NCBI RefSeq assembly: GCF_022458985.1
Contig: NC_061785.1
Span: 980,130 to 1,044,129 of the forward strand
Reading direction: 5' to 3'
Length of the DNA stretch: 64,000 nucleotides
Source of the DNA: Mugil cephalus
Taxonomy: Eukaryota > Chordata > Actinopteri > Mugiliformes > Mugilidae
Shown: positions 1 through 10,800 of the stretch, piece after piece
Layout of the letters: every line of letters starts with the position of its first letter
Position numbering within the stretch: position 1 is the stretch's first letter
The notes under the pieces: model-generated
What the model was told of the DNA's origin: nothing
The model's database searches: none
What the model saw: the letters and a program-made list of their open reading frames with translations, nothing else
Made by a program: the position numbers and the translations under genes

Positions 1-2757
1 GGTAGATGCTCGCTCCTTTATATTTCTCATTTGAACTTGCTGCCACAAGGAAACCAGATTTGCTGCTGTTCTTCTGAGCGTTGGCAAGATCATTTATGAT
101 TTGGGCTTTTTCTCTCATTTGTGTTATCACTCCATCTGAGGAGAACCATTTGTCCTGGGTAGGAGTGTCATCCCCGCTATCTCGTACTTTCAGTGGATCC
201 AGGTTGTCTGACATTTCCTGGAGGAACGGATCTGTAGTTTCCAGGGAGGTGAACACAAAGCAAAGAACATACTTTACATTTAGATCAAGAACCTCTCTCT
301 CCAGCTCTGACTGGTTGGCAACAACCTTTATTCCTTCCATCTTCTTAAAACAGGAGGCTATGACGATGACTTCTCTCTCTTTTAGAAAATCATCCACTCT
401 GTTAATTTTCATGACTGAATGGTGACTTATCTCGGTCATCAAAGACTTTTCTAACTCCTTCTCATCTTCTTTACCAGCCCTGATGGCAGCGAGTTTGTTC
501 TTCATGATGTCTTGGAGAGCAGCTACATAGTAATCACACAGGGTTTGGAAACGGCTCAACTTTTCATGAATCTGTGGGAAATATCGAGCAACTGCATCTG
601 CCAGAAGGTCGTTGCAGATCATCTTCATGTGGTGCAGATCTTCCAGAGCATCGTGAGCCTTTCTTACAAGGCCAATGCTGATCTCAGATATCACCTCAGC
701 AGCTTCTGAATGGAAGATCTTCAGTGGTGTCATCCAAACCTTTAGTGGAACAACATGTTCTTTATTCTCTCCTAGTAGATGTGGAAGTTGTTTGTATGTG
801 TTCACAGCGTCTTTGAATGTTGCAGGGTTGGTATCAAGAATGAAGTCTCCATAGAATTTGCAGGTAAATTTGTCAGTCAAAGCTTTTTCTTGGTCATTCA
901 GCTTCAACGAAGCGTCTCCTTCTATGTTTAACGAGGGGATCTTCTTTATTACAGCTTTCATGTTCCCCTGAATGTCCTGAACGCTGCTAGCATCTAACTT
1001 CTCACTGTCAAACACAAAGAAAGCATTGGCCCCGTAAAGGATGCCGGTGACCATATGTGTTGCTGAATTTATCACAGCATTGTCTATTTGTTTGGTGTTT
1101 TTGGCTTCAGAAGGAGTCACCAACAGCTGTTTGAATCTGGTGGTAACTTTGTACTGACACGTGACTCTGCTCTGATTCTTGTGTTTCTTCCTATCATTCA
1201 TATATTTGGCAGATCCTCCAACTTCAATCAGTCCACTCAGAAAACTGGCCTTCAGGGAAGCACTGACATCCAGCAGAGAAGACTTATCATCAGTGGAATC
1301 AGATGAACTGATCTTAAACTCTGAGCTTGGTTGGGCAGTGTCTTTTATCTTGTCTTTCAGAGTTTCATCATCCCACAACGTGATGCCTTGAAAACAAAAA
1401 GAAATTTAGTTTTACTTATTCAGTCATTTATGTTGTGTCTTATATAATATTCTTCTTATACAGGCTCAACTAATTTCCACATATATACTGAATCATTCAG
1501 TTTAGTTACTAATCAGAATACAGAATATTGGTGTTAAAGCTATTGTTCATGAGATTGTTGTAGACTGCTCTCTTACACACCACCATTTTCTATTTAATTT
1601 GTTTGATGAAGAGAGGTAGCGAATTAATAGAATCAAGTTTTCCATAGTCTTACAGTCATCCTTTTGCTCTGTGCTGCTTCATCTCCATCTCTGCAGTTAC
1701 TTTACTCTTCAGCTCTGACATTCACTTCACCTCAGTATCCAAGTCATATGGCTACAGGCCTGATGATATGACCACAAAATCGATCATCCAGCTTTGGCCC
1801 AACACGTTCTTGTACCAAGTGAATGTACAAGCCACTGTATGCTTGAAAGGGGTGTTTGATACAGACAATCTGTGGCTAGTACAGAAGTCCAACAACATAA
1901 CTTCTTCATATGGACCCACTGTCTGCAGGAAAAGGCATTGGGGTCGGGTGCTGTGTGAGTTGGGCACCAGGCAAATGACTTAGTCATGCTGACCTCTGGC
2001 AGTGAAAATCTTTTTATTATTACTATTTAGAAAGGCTACTGTAATGTCGTATGTGCATGTATCTGCTTGGCTTCTTTTGCAGGCTCGTAGTTGGTGTAGT
2101 TTGCTGCAGCTCATCTTTTAACAAGAACACATTTGCCGAGTCCTGGCCTCTTTTCGTTGGCTTTCAGTATGATTTAGGATTGATTTCAAGATATTAGTGT
2201 TGAATGGTCTAGCTCCTACATATCTCTCTGCTCTCCTACAATCACACCTCCTGTTCAGGCCCCTCAGGTCTGATGACCACTGTCTTCTGGTTGAGGCTCG
2301 GGGAGATCATCCTTTGCAACTGCAGCCATAAACTTAGGAACAGTTTAGCTCTGCACATGTTTGACTGGCTCAGTCTTTGTTTTGGTGTTGACTGCTGCAA
2401 CTTCTCTGGTTTTTAGAACACACTGGTGTGGGCGATAAAATTCTGGGTTTGATGTGAAAGGGGCTTTATAATTCATACAGTGTCCTATATTAAGCTTTGG
2501 ACAAAGACCCTGTGCTCTGCAGTTTTCAGTTCTGGGTATTTATATTATTGAGGTGTTTATAAAGAGAAAAATTTCAACACTTTTTAATAATCATTAAACG
2601 TTCCAGCAGCACTTTTTGCACATTGACTGTAAAGTACAAGTGTTCATCAATCACATTTTACCTGGGAGGAGTTCATCTTTCTGGGCGTTGTAGAGCATCC
2701 CTAAGGTGAAAGGTCGACCCAGAGCAGCCACCTCCACAACTTCTGAGGCCATGTCTC
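1..2757 (-). CDS. Stonustoxin-like (SNTX family) protein, 5' part; runs off the window
   Basis: Two coding exons are visible. The first is 2757..2662, with the start codon at 2752-2750 after a TTTAG acceptor and a GTAAAATG donor. The second starts at 1386 after a CAAG acceptor and stays open to position 1, about 460 codons with no break. The one-base phase at the junction matches. The first 30 residues (start MASEVVEVAALGRPF) and the following WDDETL-type segment are typical of the stonustoxin/neoverrucotoxin-like family. Family members have an N-terminal MACPF/CDC-like domain, a FAT-like helical domain, a thioredoxin-like domain and usually a C-terminal PRY-SPRY. Here the first two and the start of the third are present; the rest is outside the window. 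Such genes occur as multicopy paralogs in non-venomous fish too, so a venom role is not implied. A hydrophobic signal peptide is not apparent. Confidence 0.85.
2080..2470 (+). mobile_element. LINE 3' fragment (L2/Rex-like reverse transcriptase tail), decayed
   Basis: The segment lies in intron 2 of the SNTX-like gene, opposite to the host gene. It keeps the recognisable order of the common fish LINE C-terminal region: an FKI-like stretch (2176-2190), then an LNGLAPTYLS-like stretch (2200-2230), then a segment on resection of 'RPLRSDDH' type (2255-2280). Frameshifts and stops occur throughout. No intact domain remains. Assignment to L2, Rex1 or a related clade is from memory of the motif order. 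Confidence 0.5.
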
Positions 2758-2882
2758 CTAAATGAATGAAAATATCAAAATACATGTGTCTGAACTCCAC
2801 AGCACAGGATTATATATTTACAAGCCAAGGAGGAAAACATCTATAGCGAACTTCACAGGACACTTTAATAAAAGAAAGACAT

Positions 2883-3060
2883 TTCAATTCAATTCAATTT
2901 TTTTATATAGAGCCAATAACAATACAAATTGTCTCAAGACGCTTTACAAAAACCAGTCTGCAACCTCCAGAGCAGCCTGAGGGCGACAGTGGCAGGAAAA
3001 ACTCCCTTTTAACAGGAAGAAGCCTTGAGCAGAACCCAGCTCATATGGAGGAACCATCTG
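2883..3060 (+). repeat. Dispersed percomorph repeat (copy 1), intron 1 of the SNTX-like gene
   Basis: It starts with a (TTCAA)n-like head, followed by a 'tatatagagcca' block and a block containing 'attgtctcaagacgcttta'. A second copy with the same block order lies at 7917-8035, inside the NLR gene. This is a common interspersed repeat of percomorph fish; the class is not certain. Confidence 0.7.
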
Positions 3061-3718
3061 CTGAAAGGCTAGGCTTTGAATCAATTGGAGACTTTTAAAA
3101 GAGCTATTTGGACAGTAATGAGTTTCAATAATGCAGCCTGGAAGAAACAAATGCATGAACTGTTTTTTCTGCATCAGAAAATAGAAAATTACAGGTCATC
3201 CAAGCCTTTATGTCTTTAAGGCGCTTGGACTTTAACCAGCTGATTAGTTTCATCTGGTTTCATGGATAAATATAACTGGGTATCCGCGTTTGATTTTATT
3301 ATTTTTTTTTTTAACGAAGCTCCGGTATCGATGCTGTAAACTGGCGAGGATCCAATGTTTTTATTAAGGCGTGGTTGCCGTGCTGAGGCATCGGGTCGGT
3401 GCGTTCAGGATATGAATAATACATGTCCGTTCAAGGAGCGGCCGCTGCTCAAAGTTCTGAGTCAGATCTGTGCGCTATAAACAATCTAAACGCATGAACA
3501 TGTAATACACCAAAATGACGGGGAGAAACTCATCTAAAAGCCTCTATCAGGCATTAAACGAAACACAAATAAAACCCCAAGCAAGTGGAGTTGCTTCTAC
3601 TAACCTCATCACTTCAAGATAGACACACAAAAGCAAAGTGTGATATGAAAGCAGAGATGCTGCTCATCACAAAAGAGTGGCGATTTTTACATACGTGAAA
3701 TCGTAAAGTATGTCTTAC

Positions 3719-3800
3719 CTTTACCGTTTTGTGATGAATAGTTTTATTCCAGCTCCACAAAGCGCTGCTAATGGCTTCTCCTATGACTCTGCGTCAGTTT
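3719..3800 (-). promoter_or_regulatory. Probable 5' noncoding exon / promoter of the SNTX-like gene
   Basis: On the minus strand a good donor (AAAG then GTAAGACA) lies at 3718-3717. An exon ending at 3719 would splice to the acceptor at 2758, five bases before the start codon. The 5' limit and transcription start cannot be read from the sequence; 3800 is only a guess. Confidence 0.35.
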
Positions 3801-3879
3801 GAAATGAATCAGGAAGCTCCCGTTTGTTTAAATGAAGAGGAGGAGGGTTCTAGGTTGGAGCAGAGTTATAGAGTAAAAC

Positions 3880-4190
3880 AGGATTAGGACCAGGCTGTAA
3901 CCTACAGGGCTGATGAAGCCCTTGCGGAAGCGCAAAAAAATTGCCGCTTGAGGCTGGTTGCAAAAGGGAGCAAATCCCCATAGACCCCCATGTTAAAAAG
4001 CCCAACTTTACAGCATAATTAAACATGTTTACAGCCTGGTTCAAAAAAATGTTACTATTCATGACAACTGTACGGGGGTGATTTTTTTTTTCTAACTCAT
4101 TAGTTTATTTTGTATTAACGTTCAAAATTCTGCATAATTAGGGGGGGTTCCCGCTTTGAGTGACAGGTGCTGCCAGAGGCCTAGCTGCTA
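3880..4190 (+). repeat. Fish interspersed repeat, probably the flank of a THAP-type DNA transposon
   Basis: The stretch contains 'ccccatagacccccatgtta', a block reading 'cagcataattaaacatgttt', and a 'gagtgacaggtgctgccag' block. I recognise this as a recurrent fish repeat that often accompanies a small THAP-encoding element. The THAP relic at 4935-5345 lies just downstream. Terminal repeats were not identified. 4190-4920 shows nothing else that I can identify. Confidence 0.45.
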
Positions 4191-4934
4191 GCCTTGGTCC
4201 CTCTGCTTGTCCTCACCTGAGCTAATGACAACCTTTCGGCTGAGTTTGAGGTTTTGGTCCATTTGGATCATTTTAAATAAAAAATAATAGTTGTCTGCTT
4301 TGCTGCACCTCACACAAGACCTTCCGGGAGGTGAATTTGGAGAATTATTCTTACAGTCAGTGTCAGTGCCCAATATAGCCAGTCCAGTAACGTTAGCTGA
4401 AGTTAACTAATTAATTAGCCTTCCAGCTAGGCTCCGCTTTGTTAGCCAGGCTAACAGGAGGGTATCTATCGAACCGCCACCGAAGTCAGAACGTAAATAA
4501 TAATTAATAATACTTTTAAGTGAAGTGTGTCAATTTGGGAAAAATTAATCCAACATGTAAAGTACGAAACATTAATGTCATGTTCAGGTTGCTTCAGCTC
4601 CGCCCTAACCTGACCCCCATATCCATATTTGGATATTATTATTCAAAAGTAATCAATGCAGTACTTTCAATTGTAAACTCCACAGCTCAAAAGCATATCT
4701 GACACTAACATACGTGCAATAGTGTAAAAACAGTTAAAAACCGTGTGTGTTGTTTTATTTTGATATTTACCGTGCAATAGCTCACTCTGTCCCATACAAA
4801 ACAATGACCACTATGACAGCTTGCAGTTTGTTTGGAACTATTGAGGCTTACATGAACCATGTGACAGCCCTAGCGGCGACATCAGAGCGTGTCATAACTT
4901 TGTTTTAGAGATCAGTATGGGTGCGACTTCCGGT

Positions 4935-5345
4935 TTGGTAGCAGAAGAAGCAATTACCGAGTTGCTAATATAACGCTATGGTCGTTATAACGTTTTTTAA
5001 CAAGTTTTAACTTTAACGTTGCTCAAAATGTCCCTTCGGAGCTCTGGTACCTGTTGTGGCTTGATGAACAGTGTTTTAAACATAAACCCAGAACAAAAAG
5101 GGATTGCTCCTGTGTTCAGCGCAACAGTTTCCATCGCCTACCTACAGACGATGAAGCCAGAAGAATGTGGCTGAAGAACTTGAATTTGAAGAGACCCCCG
5201 AAAACACTGTTTGTCTGTTTATCCATTTCATTTCATCGTCAAAAAGCCAATGGAGGAAAACCTGTTTCCAGCTTTGTGGCTAGGCTACGACAGAGCACCA
5301 GAGAAGAGACGGGTCCTCAAATACTGCCCATTACAAAATGCACTC
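4935..5345 (+). pseudogene. THAP-domain transposon protein relic (frameshifted)
   Basis: An open stretch from 5054 encodes the core of a THAP zinc finger: FHRLPTDDEARRMW followed by an LNLKRPPKTLFVC segment. Before it, a cysteine-rich start at 5028 (MSLRSSGTCC) lies in another frame. After it, the expected continuation (KPMEENLFPALWLGY) is found in a third frame from about 5245. At least two frameshifts therefore break the reading frame. The C2CH ligands cannot all be placed in one frame. It is likely a remnant of a DNA transposon rather than a host gene. Confidence 0.55.
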
Positions 5346-5449
5346 TGCAGTTCAATCAATTAAAATCTATTTGTAAGTCACAAAGTATCATTACAAAATT
5401 ATTTTTACCTTCCACAGTATTGCAGTCGCGTGTCTGCAAGATCTCCTCA

Positions 5450-6620
5450 GCATGAACTTAAGGGTCTTATTAAAGTGCTCAACAAGGCCATCCGTTTGCG
5501 GCTGGTAGGGACTGGTCTTCACACCTTTGATTCCCAATAAGCCTCTACCTTGATCTGTGATGATTTCCTTTGGGATTCCAACTCTGGAGAAAAGCTGGAT
5601 AAAGCAGTTGACGACATGGCGGGCCTTGATCTTCCTCAGTGGAAAAGCTTCAGGATATCTGGTGGCATAGTCATAGACTACCAGTACTTGTGACCTTCAC
5701 TACTCCTTTCTAGTGGGCCTACAATTTCCATGGCAATATGGGAAAAGGGTGTATCAATGATTGACGTGGTAATGAGTGGCGCACTATCTCCCTTCCTGCC
5801 ATGACCTGTGAGCTGACACTGTGGACACGACCAACAATATTTTACTGTGTCTGCAACAGAATACTGCTGAGGCCAATAAAATTGGCGAATCATTCTTGAG
5901 AATGTTTTTGCCTGACCCAAGTGTCCTGCCTAAGGGATAGAATGGCTAAGGTTAAGGATTGTGGGCCTCAAACTCGAGGGAATATCTAACTGGTCACCAA
6001 TCTGACTACGGCGATACAGTCCGTCTCCCTTAACCACAAACATTCCTTTCCCCTTTCTGTGACTTGTGTTGACTCCTGCACACATTTAGAAAACAAAGAC
6101 TTAAGTGTGATGTCTTCCTTCTGTAGTTTAAAAATGTCACTAGGAATGGGAAAAACTTCAGAGTCTGTAGGCTCAGCTATGTCCTCATCCTAGTGCCCTG
6201 TACTCTGTGCTGTCGCCTCTGTCTCTTGGTTTTCCTTTCCTTGAGCCATTTTTAGTTCCGAATGCTGGGTGCTTCCTCATTTGCAAATGGCAACTCTTCA
6301 CCATGAATACAAAACACATCAACAGTTCCTCCACAGAAAATTACATCCTTAGGGAGGCTGTCCTATCTGATTAAATTGTGGTTACTTCCAGAATCTAGGA
6401 GAGCTACACAGGGTCTGTCCTCGATTAACCTACTGTAATCTCCTCACGCTGACCTAAGACACTTCCGCTCTCTACCTCACTAAACTGGGAAGAAAAACAC
6501 ATGTAGTTTTTACTAATAGGTTGCTTAGGACACTCCGTAAAATGCCCTTTCTGACCACAGGAATGACAGGCAAAGAAAGCTTTATTTCTTGTCTCAATTT
6601 TAGCTGCAGTTGAGGGACCG
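5450..6620 (-). mobile_element. Ty3/gypsy retrotransposon relic, Gmr1-like domain order (gag knuckle - protease - integrase)
   Basis: Read on the minus strand from high to low coordinates: a CCHC zinc knuckle (CHSCGQKGHFTEC, about 6580-6540), an aspartic protease motif (LLDSGS, about 6405-6385), a spacer, then the integrase zinc-binding region and the start of the catalytic core. The integrase part includes GQAKTFSRMIRQFYWP (from 5919), CWSCPQCQ and a YPEAFPL-type core segment (to about 5460). Stops interrupt it, for example at about 5933, 6270 and 6365. Reverse transcriptase and RNase H are absent between protease and integrase. That is the order known for Gmr1-like elements, where integrase precedes RT. 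The element ends near 5450, so RT may have been lost there. No LTRs were found. Confidence 0.65.
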
Positions 6621-6639
6621 TGATTGTGTCTTGTATTCT

Positions 6640-7022
6640 GGGTTCTTTTTTTCTTCTTTTTTAATTAAAATTAATGATTAAAAACCAAAGGTTGATTAAT
6701 GACGATGATGAACATTGATTGATATAAAGGTGGAGTAGAGACCAGAGTTCATTAATGTCTCATGTCCATTCAGACACAGGAGACACAGCACACAGTAAAA
6801 CACAGCTTAACAAATAATATTCACTTCCATCAGTCCAGGATTATCCAGATACACGTTAGCATCAAAACCCACATGTTAGGAGATTATTTCACTACTTCTA
6901 AGATAAAACATATTCTGACATGAAATCACAGTCAGTGATTCATCTGTGAACCAAAGAGAATCCACCATCAACATTTAAAGCAGAGTTGAAGCTGCTGTCA
7001 CTTTAAAGACTCTCCTTCCTTC
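6640..7022. other. Noncoding 3' flank of the NLR gene
   Basis: AT-rich sequence between the retroelement relic and the NLR stop codon. It presumably holds the NLR 3' UTR. I see no convincing coding sequence, and no canonical AATAAA on the minus strand stands out. Confidence 0.4.
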
Positions 7023-7804
7023 CTACAGAGACACTGAGGAACCAGACAAGACTGTAAATCCAGGATAGAGAGGTTGAGTGAATGTGGTGTTGAAGGTGTG
7101 GAGGTGGATCAGTTTGTTAGAGGAGACTCTGTAGAAGGACAGAGTTCCAGCAGGACAGTCCACATACACTGAGACTCTGTGAGAGACAGAGGACGAGGAG
7201 ATGGATGTTTTTCTGTTATTGTGCCAGACATAGTAACCACCATTAGAGCAGATCAGACTCCAGGACTGATCATTTAATCCAAATACACTGTTCTTTATTT
7301 TTCCTCTTCCACTGATTCCTCTGTAACTCACTGATATATAAACCCATCCTCTCCACTCAACCTCCCAGTAACATCGACCAGTCACAACATTTCTACACAG
7401 CAGCTGATTATAGTTAAATCTGTCTGGATGATCAGGATATGGCTGCTCCTCCTTCACACGTGTCACCTTCCTGTTGTTGTCAGATAGTTTGAGGTTTCTA
7501 TTGACTGAGTTTGTGTCGACTTCAAGTTGACAGAAATCTGATGGAGAGAAAAAGACACAACACAGCTGCAGTTTATCATGTGACACATCTGATGGATTTA
7601 TTCTTTCTTTACTCACTGATCTGTTGTTCATTCATAGAAAGTTTAATGGTGATACTTTAGATCAGGATTCTCTTGTCAGTGATGATTAAATGAATAAATA
7701 CCACAACTATCAGCTTTGATTTTAAACTGACAGTTTGTCATCATTAGTCAAACTTACACTTCCTCAGACCAGATTTTAACCACTGCTCTCCACCGTGGTC
7801 CATC
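7023..7804 (-). CDS. Linker exon and PRY-SPRY (B30.2) terminal exon of the NLR gene
   Basis: The 47-bp exon 7804-7758 encodes [15 protein letters not shown]. The last exon 7537-7023 carries PRY ([19 protein letters not shown]) and SPRY motifs ([28 protein letters not shown]). It ends [14 protein letters not shown] then TAG. The C-terminal B30.2 is the ligand-facing domain in many NLR-B30.2 proteins of fish. Confidence 0.9.
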
Positions 7805-10800
7805 CTGGAGGAACAAACACACAAACAATGATTTTCATCCAACATCAGTCCCTGAATATATATATTTTTGTATTATTTTTTCAGCCATCCATTCAACTAT
7901 AGTTGATGGTCACTGTTCAGTTCAATTCAGTTTTATTTATATAGTGCCACTAACAATACAAATTGTCTCAAGATGCTTTACAAAAACTGTCCTGAAACAT
8001 CCAGAGCAGCCTGAAGGAAAAACTTCCTTTTAAAGGTGAGTTTACCTGAGTAAGGAAAACGAATTTGATTGGCCGTTATCGAGAAGGAGGGATGTTCAAT
8101 CTTTGAGGCGGGAGATAGTGTCGAAAGGAATTTGATTGGATGTTGTCCAGCTCGGCTAAGTGATGGACCACTAGGATCTGGATGAGAGTGAAGGAGGGAC
8201 AGTGGGGAGTTTTGTATGGGTGGTGGTGGACGAGTCTCCTCCATCGCACCCCTCGTACTTGGAAGAAGGTCAAGAATTCCAGTATTTTGAGGAAGATGAT
8301 GTTTGTCCCCGTGACCACTGGGATGTTGGACAGGTACGAGTGGACAACTGGAGGACGACGTACCTGAGAGTGTCCAGTCTCCAGAGTGGATCCTCCAGTC
8401 CAGCAGACAGCAGCTTCACTCCCTTGTCTCCTGGATGGTTGTAGCTCAGGTCCAGCTCTCTCAGATGGGAGGGGTTGGAGCTCAGAGCTGAGGCCAGAGA
8501 AGAACATCCTTCCTCTGTGATCAGACAACCTGACAGACTGGAGATAGAAACATATCAGAAACTCAAGAAGAAGAAGGAAAATCCTCCACATGTTGAACTT
8601 GTACACCAACATGAACCTAAATCAGGATTTAACTGATCAACAAGCAGCTGTATCCTGACCTGAGAGTTTCCAGTTTACAGTGAGGACTCTCCAGTCCAGC
8701 AGACAGCAGCTTCACTCCTGAATCCTGCAGGTTGTTGTTACTCAGGTCCAGCTCTCTCAGACTGGAGGACTGGGAGCTGAGAACTGAGGACAGAGCTTCA
8801 CAGCTTCTCTCTGAGAGGTTACAACTGCTCAGCCTGAAGAAGAATCAACATCAAATGTTTTATTTGTCATTTACTAAATGAATCATGTTTCAAATAGTTC
8901 CTAAATCCACCTACAGAGCTTTGTTGGAGGCTTTGATCACTGGCAGCAGCCTCAGAAGAGCCTCCTCTGAATCAGAGTATTTCTTCAGGTCAAACTCATT
9001 CAGATCTTCTCCTGATGACAGTAAGATGAAGCCCAGAGCTGAACTCTGAGCAGGAGACAGTTTATCTGTGGAGAGACTTCCTGATCTCAGGGACTGTTGG
9101 ATCTCCTCCACTAGAGAACCATCATTCAGTTCATTCAGACAGTGGAACAGATTGATGCTTCTCTCTGCAGACACATTCTTCCTGATCTTCTTCTTGATGT
9201 ACTGGACCGTTTCCTGATTGGTCTGTGATCTACTTCCTGTCTGTGTCAGCAGGCCTCGTAGGAGAGTCTGATTGGTCTGCAGTGAAAGACCCAGGAGGAA
9301 GCGGAGGAACAAGTCCAGGTGTCCATTTGGACTCTGTAAGGCCTTGTCCACAGCACTCTGATGGAGACGTGGTAGTTCAGGTTTGTTTCTAGAGACTTTA
9401 GACCACAGAGATGTAGTTTGTTGTTCTTCCATCAGGTTGACTCTAGAGTTGATGAAGGTCAGATGGACATGAAGAGCAGCCAGAAACTCCTGAACGCTCA
9501 GATGGACGAAGCAGAACACCTTGTCCTGGTACAGGCCTCTCTCCTCTTTAAAGATCTGTGTGAACACTCCTGAGTACACTGAGGCTGCTCTGATATCGAT
9601 GCCACACTCTGTCAGGTCTGATTCATAGAAGATCAGGTTTCCTTTCTGCAGCTGATCTAAAGCCAGTTTTCCCAGAGACTTAATCATCTTCCTGGTCTCT
9701 GGACTCCAGTGTGGATCTGTCTCAGCTCCTCCATCATACTTGACCTTCTTGACTTTGGCCTGAACCACCAGGAAGTGGATGTACATCTCAGTCAGGGTCT
9801 TGGGCAGCTCTCCTCCCTCTCTGGTTTCCAACACATCCTCCAGAACTGTAGCAGTGATCCAGCAGAAGACTGGGATGTGACACATGATGTGGAGGCTTCG
9901 TGATGTCTTGATGTGGGAGATGATCCTGCTGGCCTGCTCCTCATCTCTGAACCTCTTCCTGAAGTACTCCTCCTTCTGGGGGTCAGTGAACCCTCTGACC
10001 TCTGTCACCATGTCAACAAACTCAGGAGGGATCTGATTGGCTGCTGCAGGTCGTGTGGTTATCCAGAGGCGAGCAGAGGGAAGCAGTTTCCCCCTGATGA
10101 GGTTTGTCAGCAGCACATCCACTGAGGTGGACTCTGTAACATCAGTCAGGATCTCAGTCTTGTGGAAGTCCAGAGGAAGTCGACACTCATCCAGACCGTC
10201 AAAGATGAACACAACCTGGAAGTCTTCAAAGCTGCAGATTCCTGCTTCTTTGGTTTCAGTGAAGAAGTGATGAACAAGTTCCACCAAGCTGAACTTTCTC
10301 TCTTTCACCACATTCAGCTCTCTGAAAGTCAATGGAAATATGAAGAGGATGTCCTGGTTGGCTTTGTCTTCAGCCCAGTCCAGAGTGAACTTCTGTGTTA
10401 AGACTGTTTTCCCAATGCCAGCCACTCCCTTTGTCATCACTCTTCTGATTGGTCCATGTCTTCCAGGTGAGGCTTTAAAGAGGTCTTCTTGTCTGATGCT
10501 TGTTTCTGGTCTGTGTGGTTTCCTGGATGCTGTTTCAATCTGTCTGACCTCATGTTCATCATTGACCTCTGCAGTCCCTCCCTCTGTGATGTAGAGCTCT
10601 GTGTAGGTCTCATTCAGAAGGGTTGAGTTTCCAGCTTTAACAATCCCCTCAAACACACACTGGAACTTCTCCTTCAGACTAGATTTAACTTTACGTCCAC
10701 ACTCTGGAACAACAGTTCCTGAACAAACAAGAAATGTAATTAATCAGTGAACTCATTCATTTTAATAACATTTACATGTGACTGTTTTCAGTCCAGTAGA

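Noticed and set aside
8911..8913. In-frame TAG at the end of the NACHT exon as a true stop
   Set aside because: The exon ends at GCTCT before GTAGGT; the next LRR exon continues in phase with the family sequence.
10037..10594. Plus-strand open frames over the NACHT exon
   Set aside because: Antisense shadows of the NLR exon.
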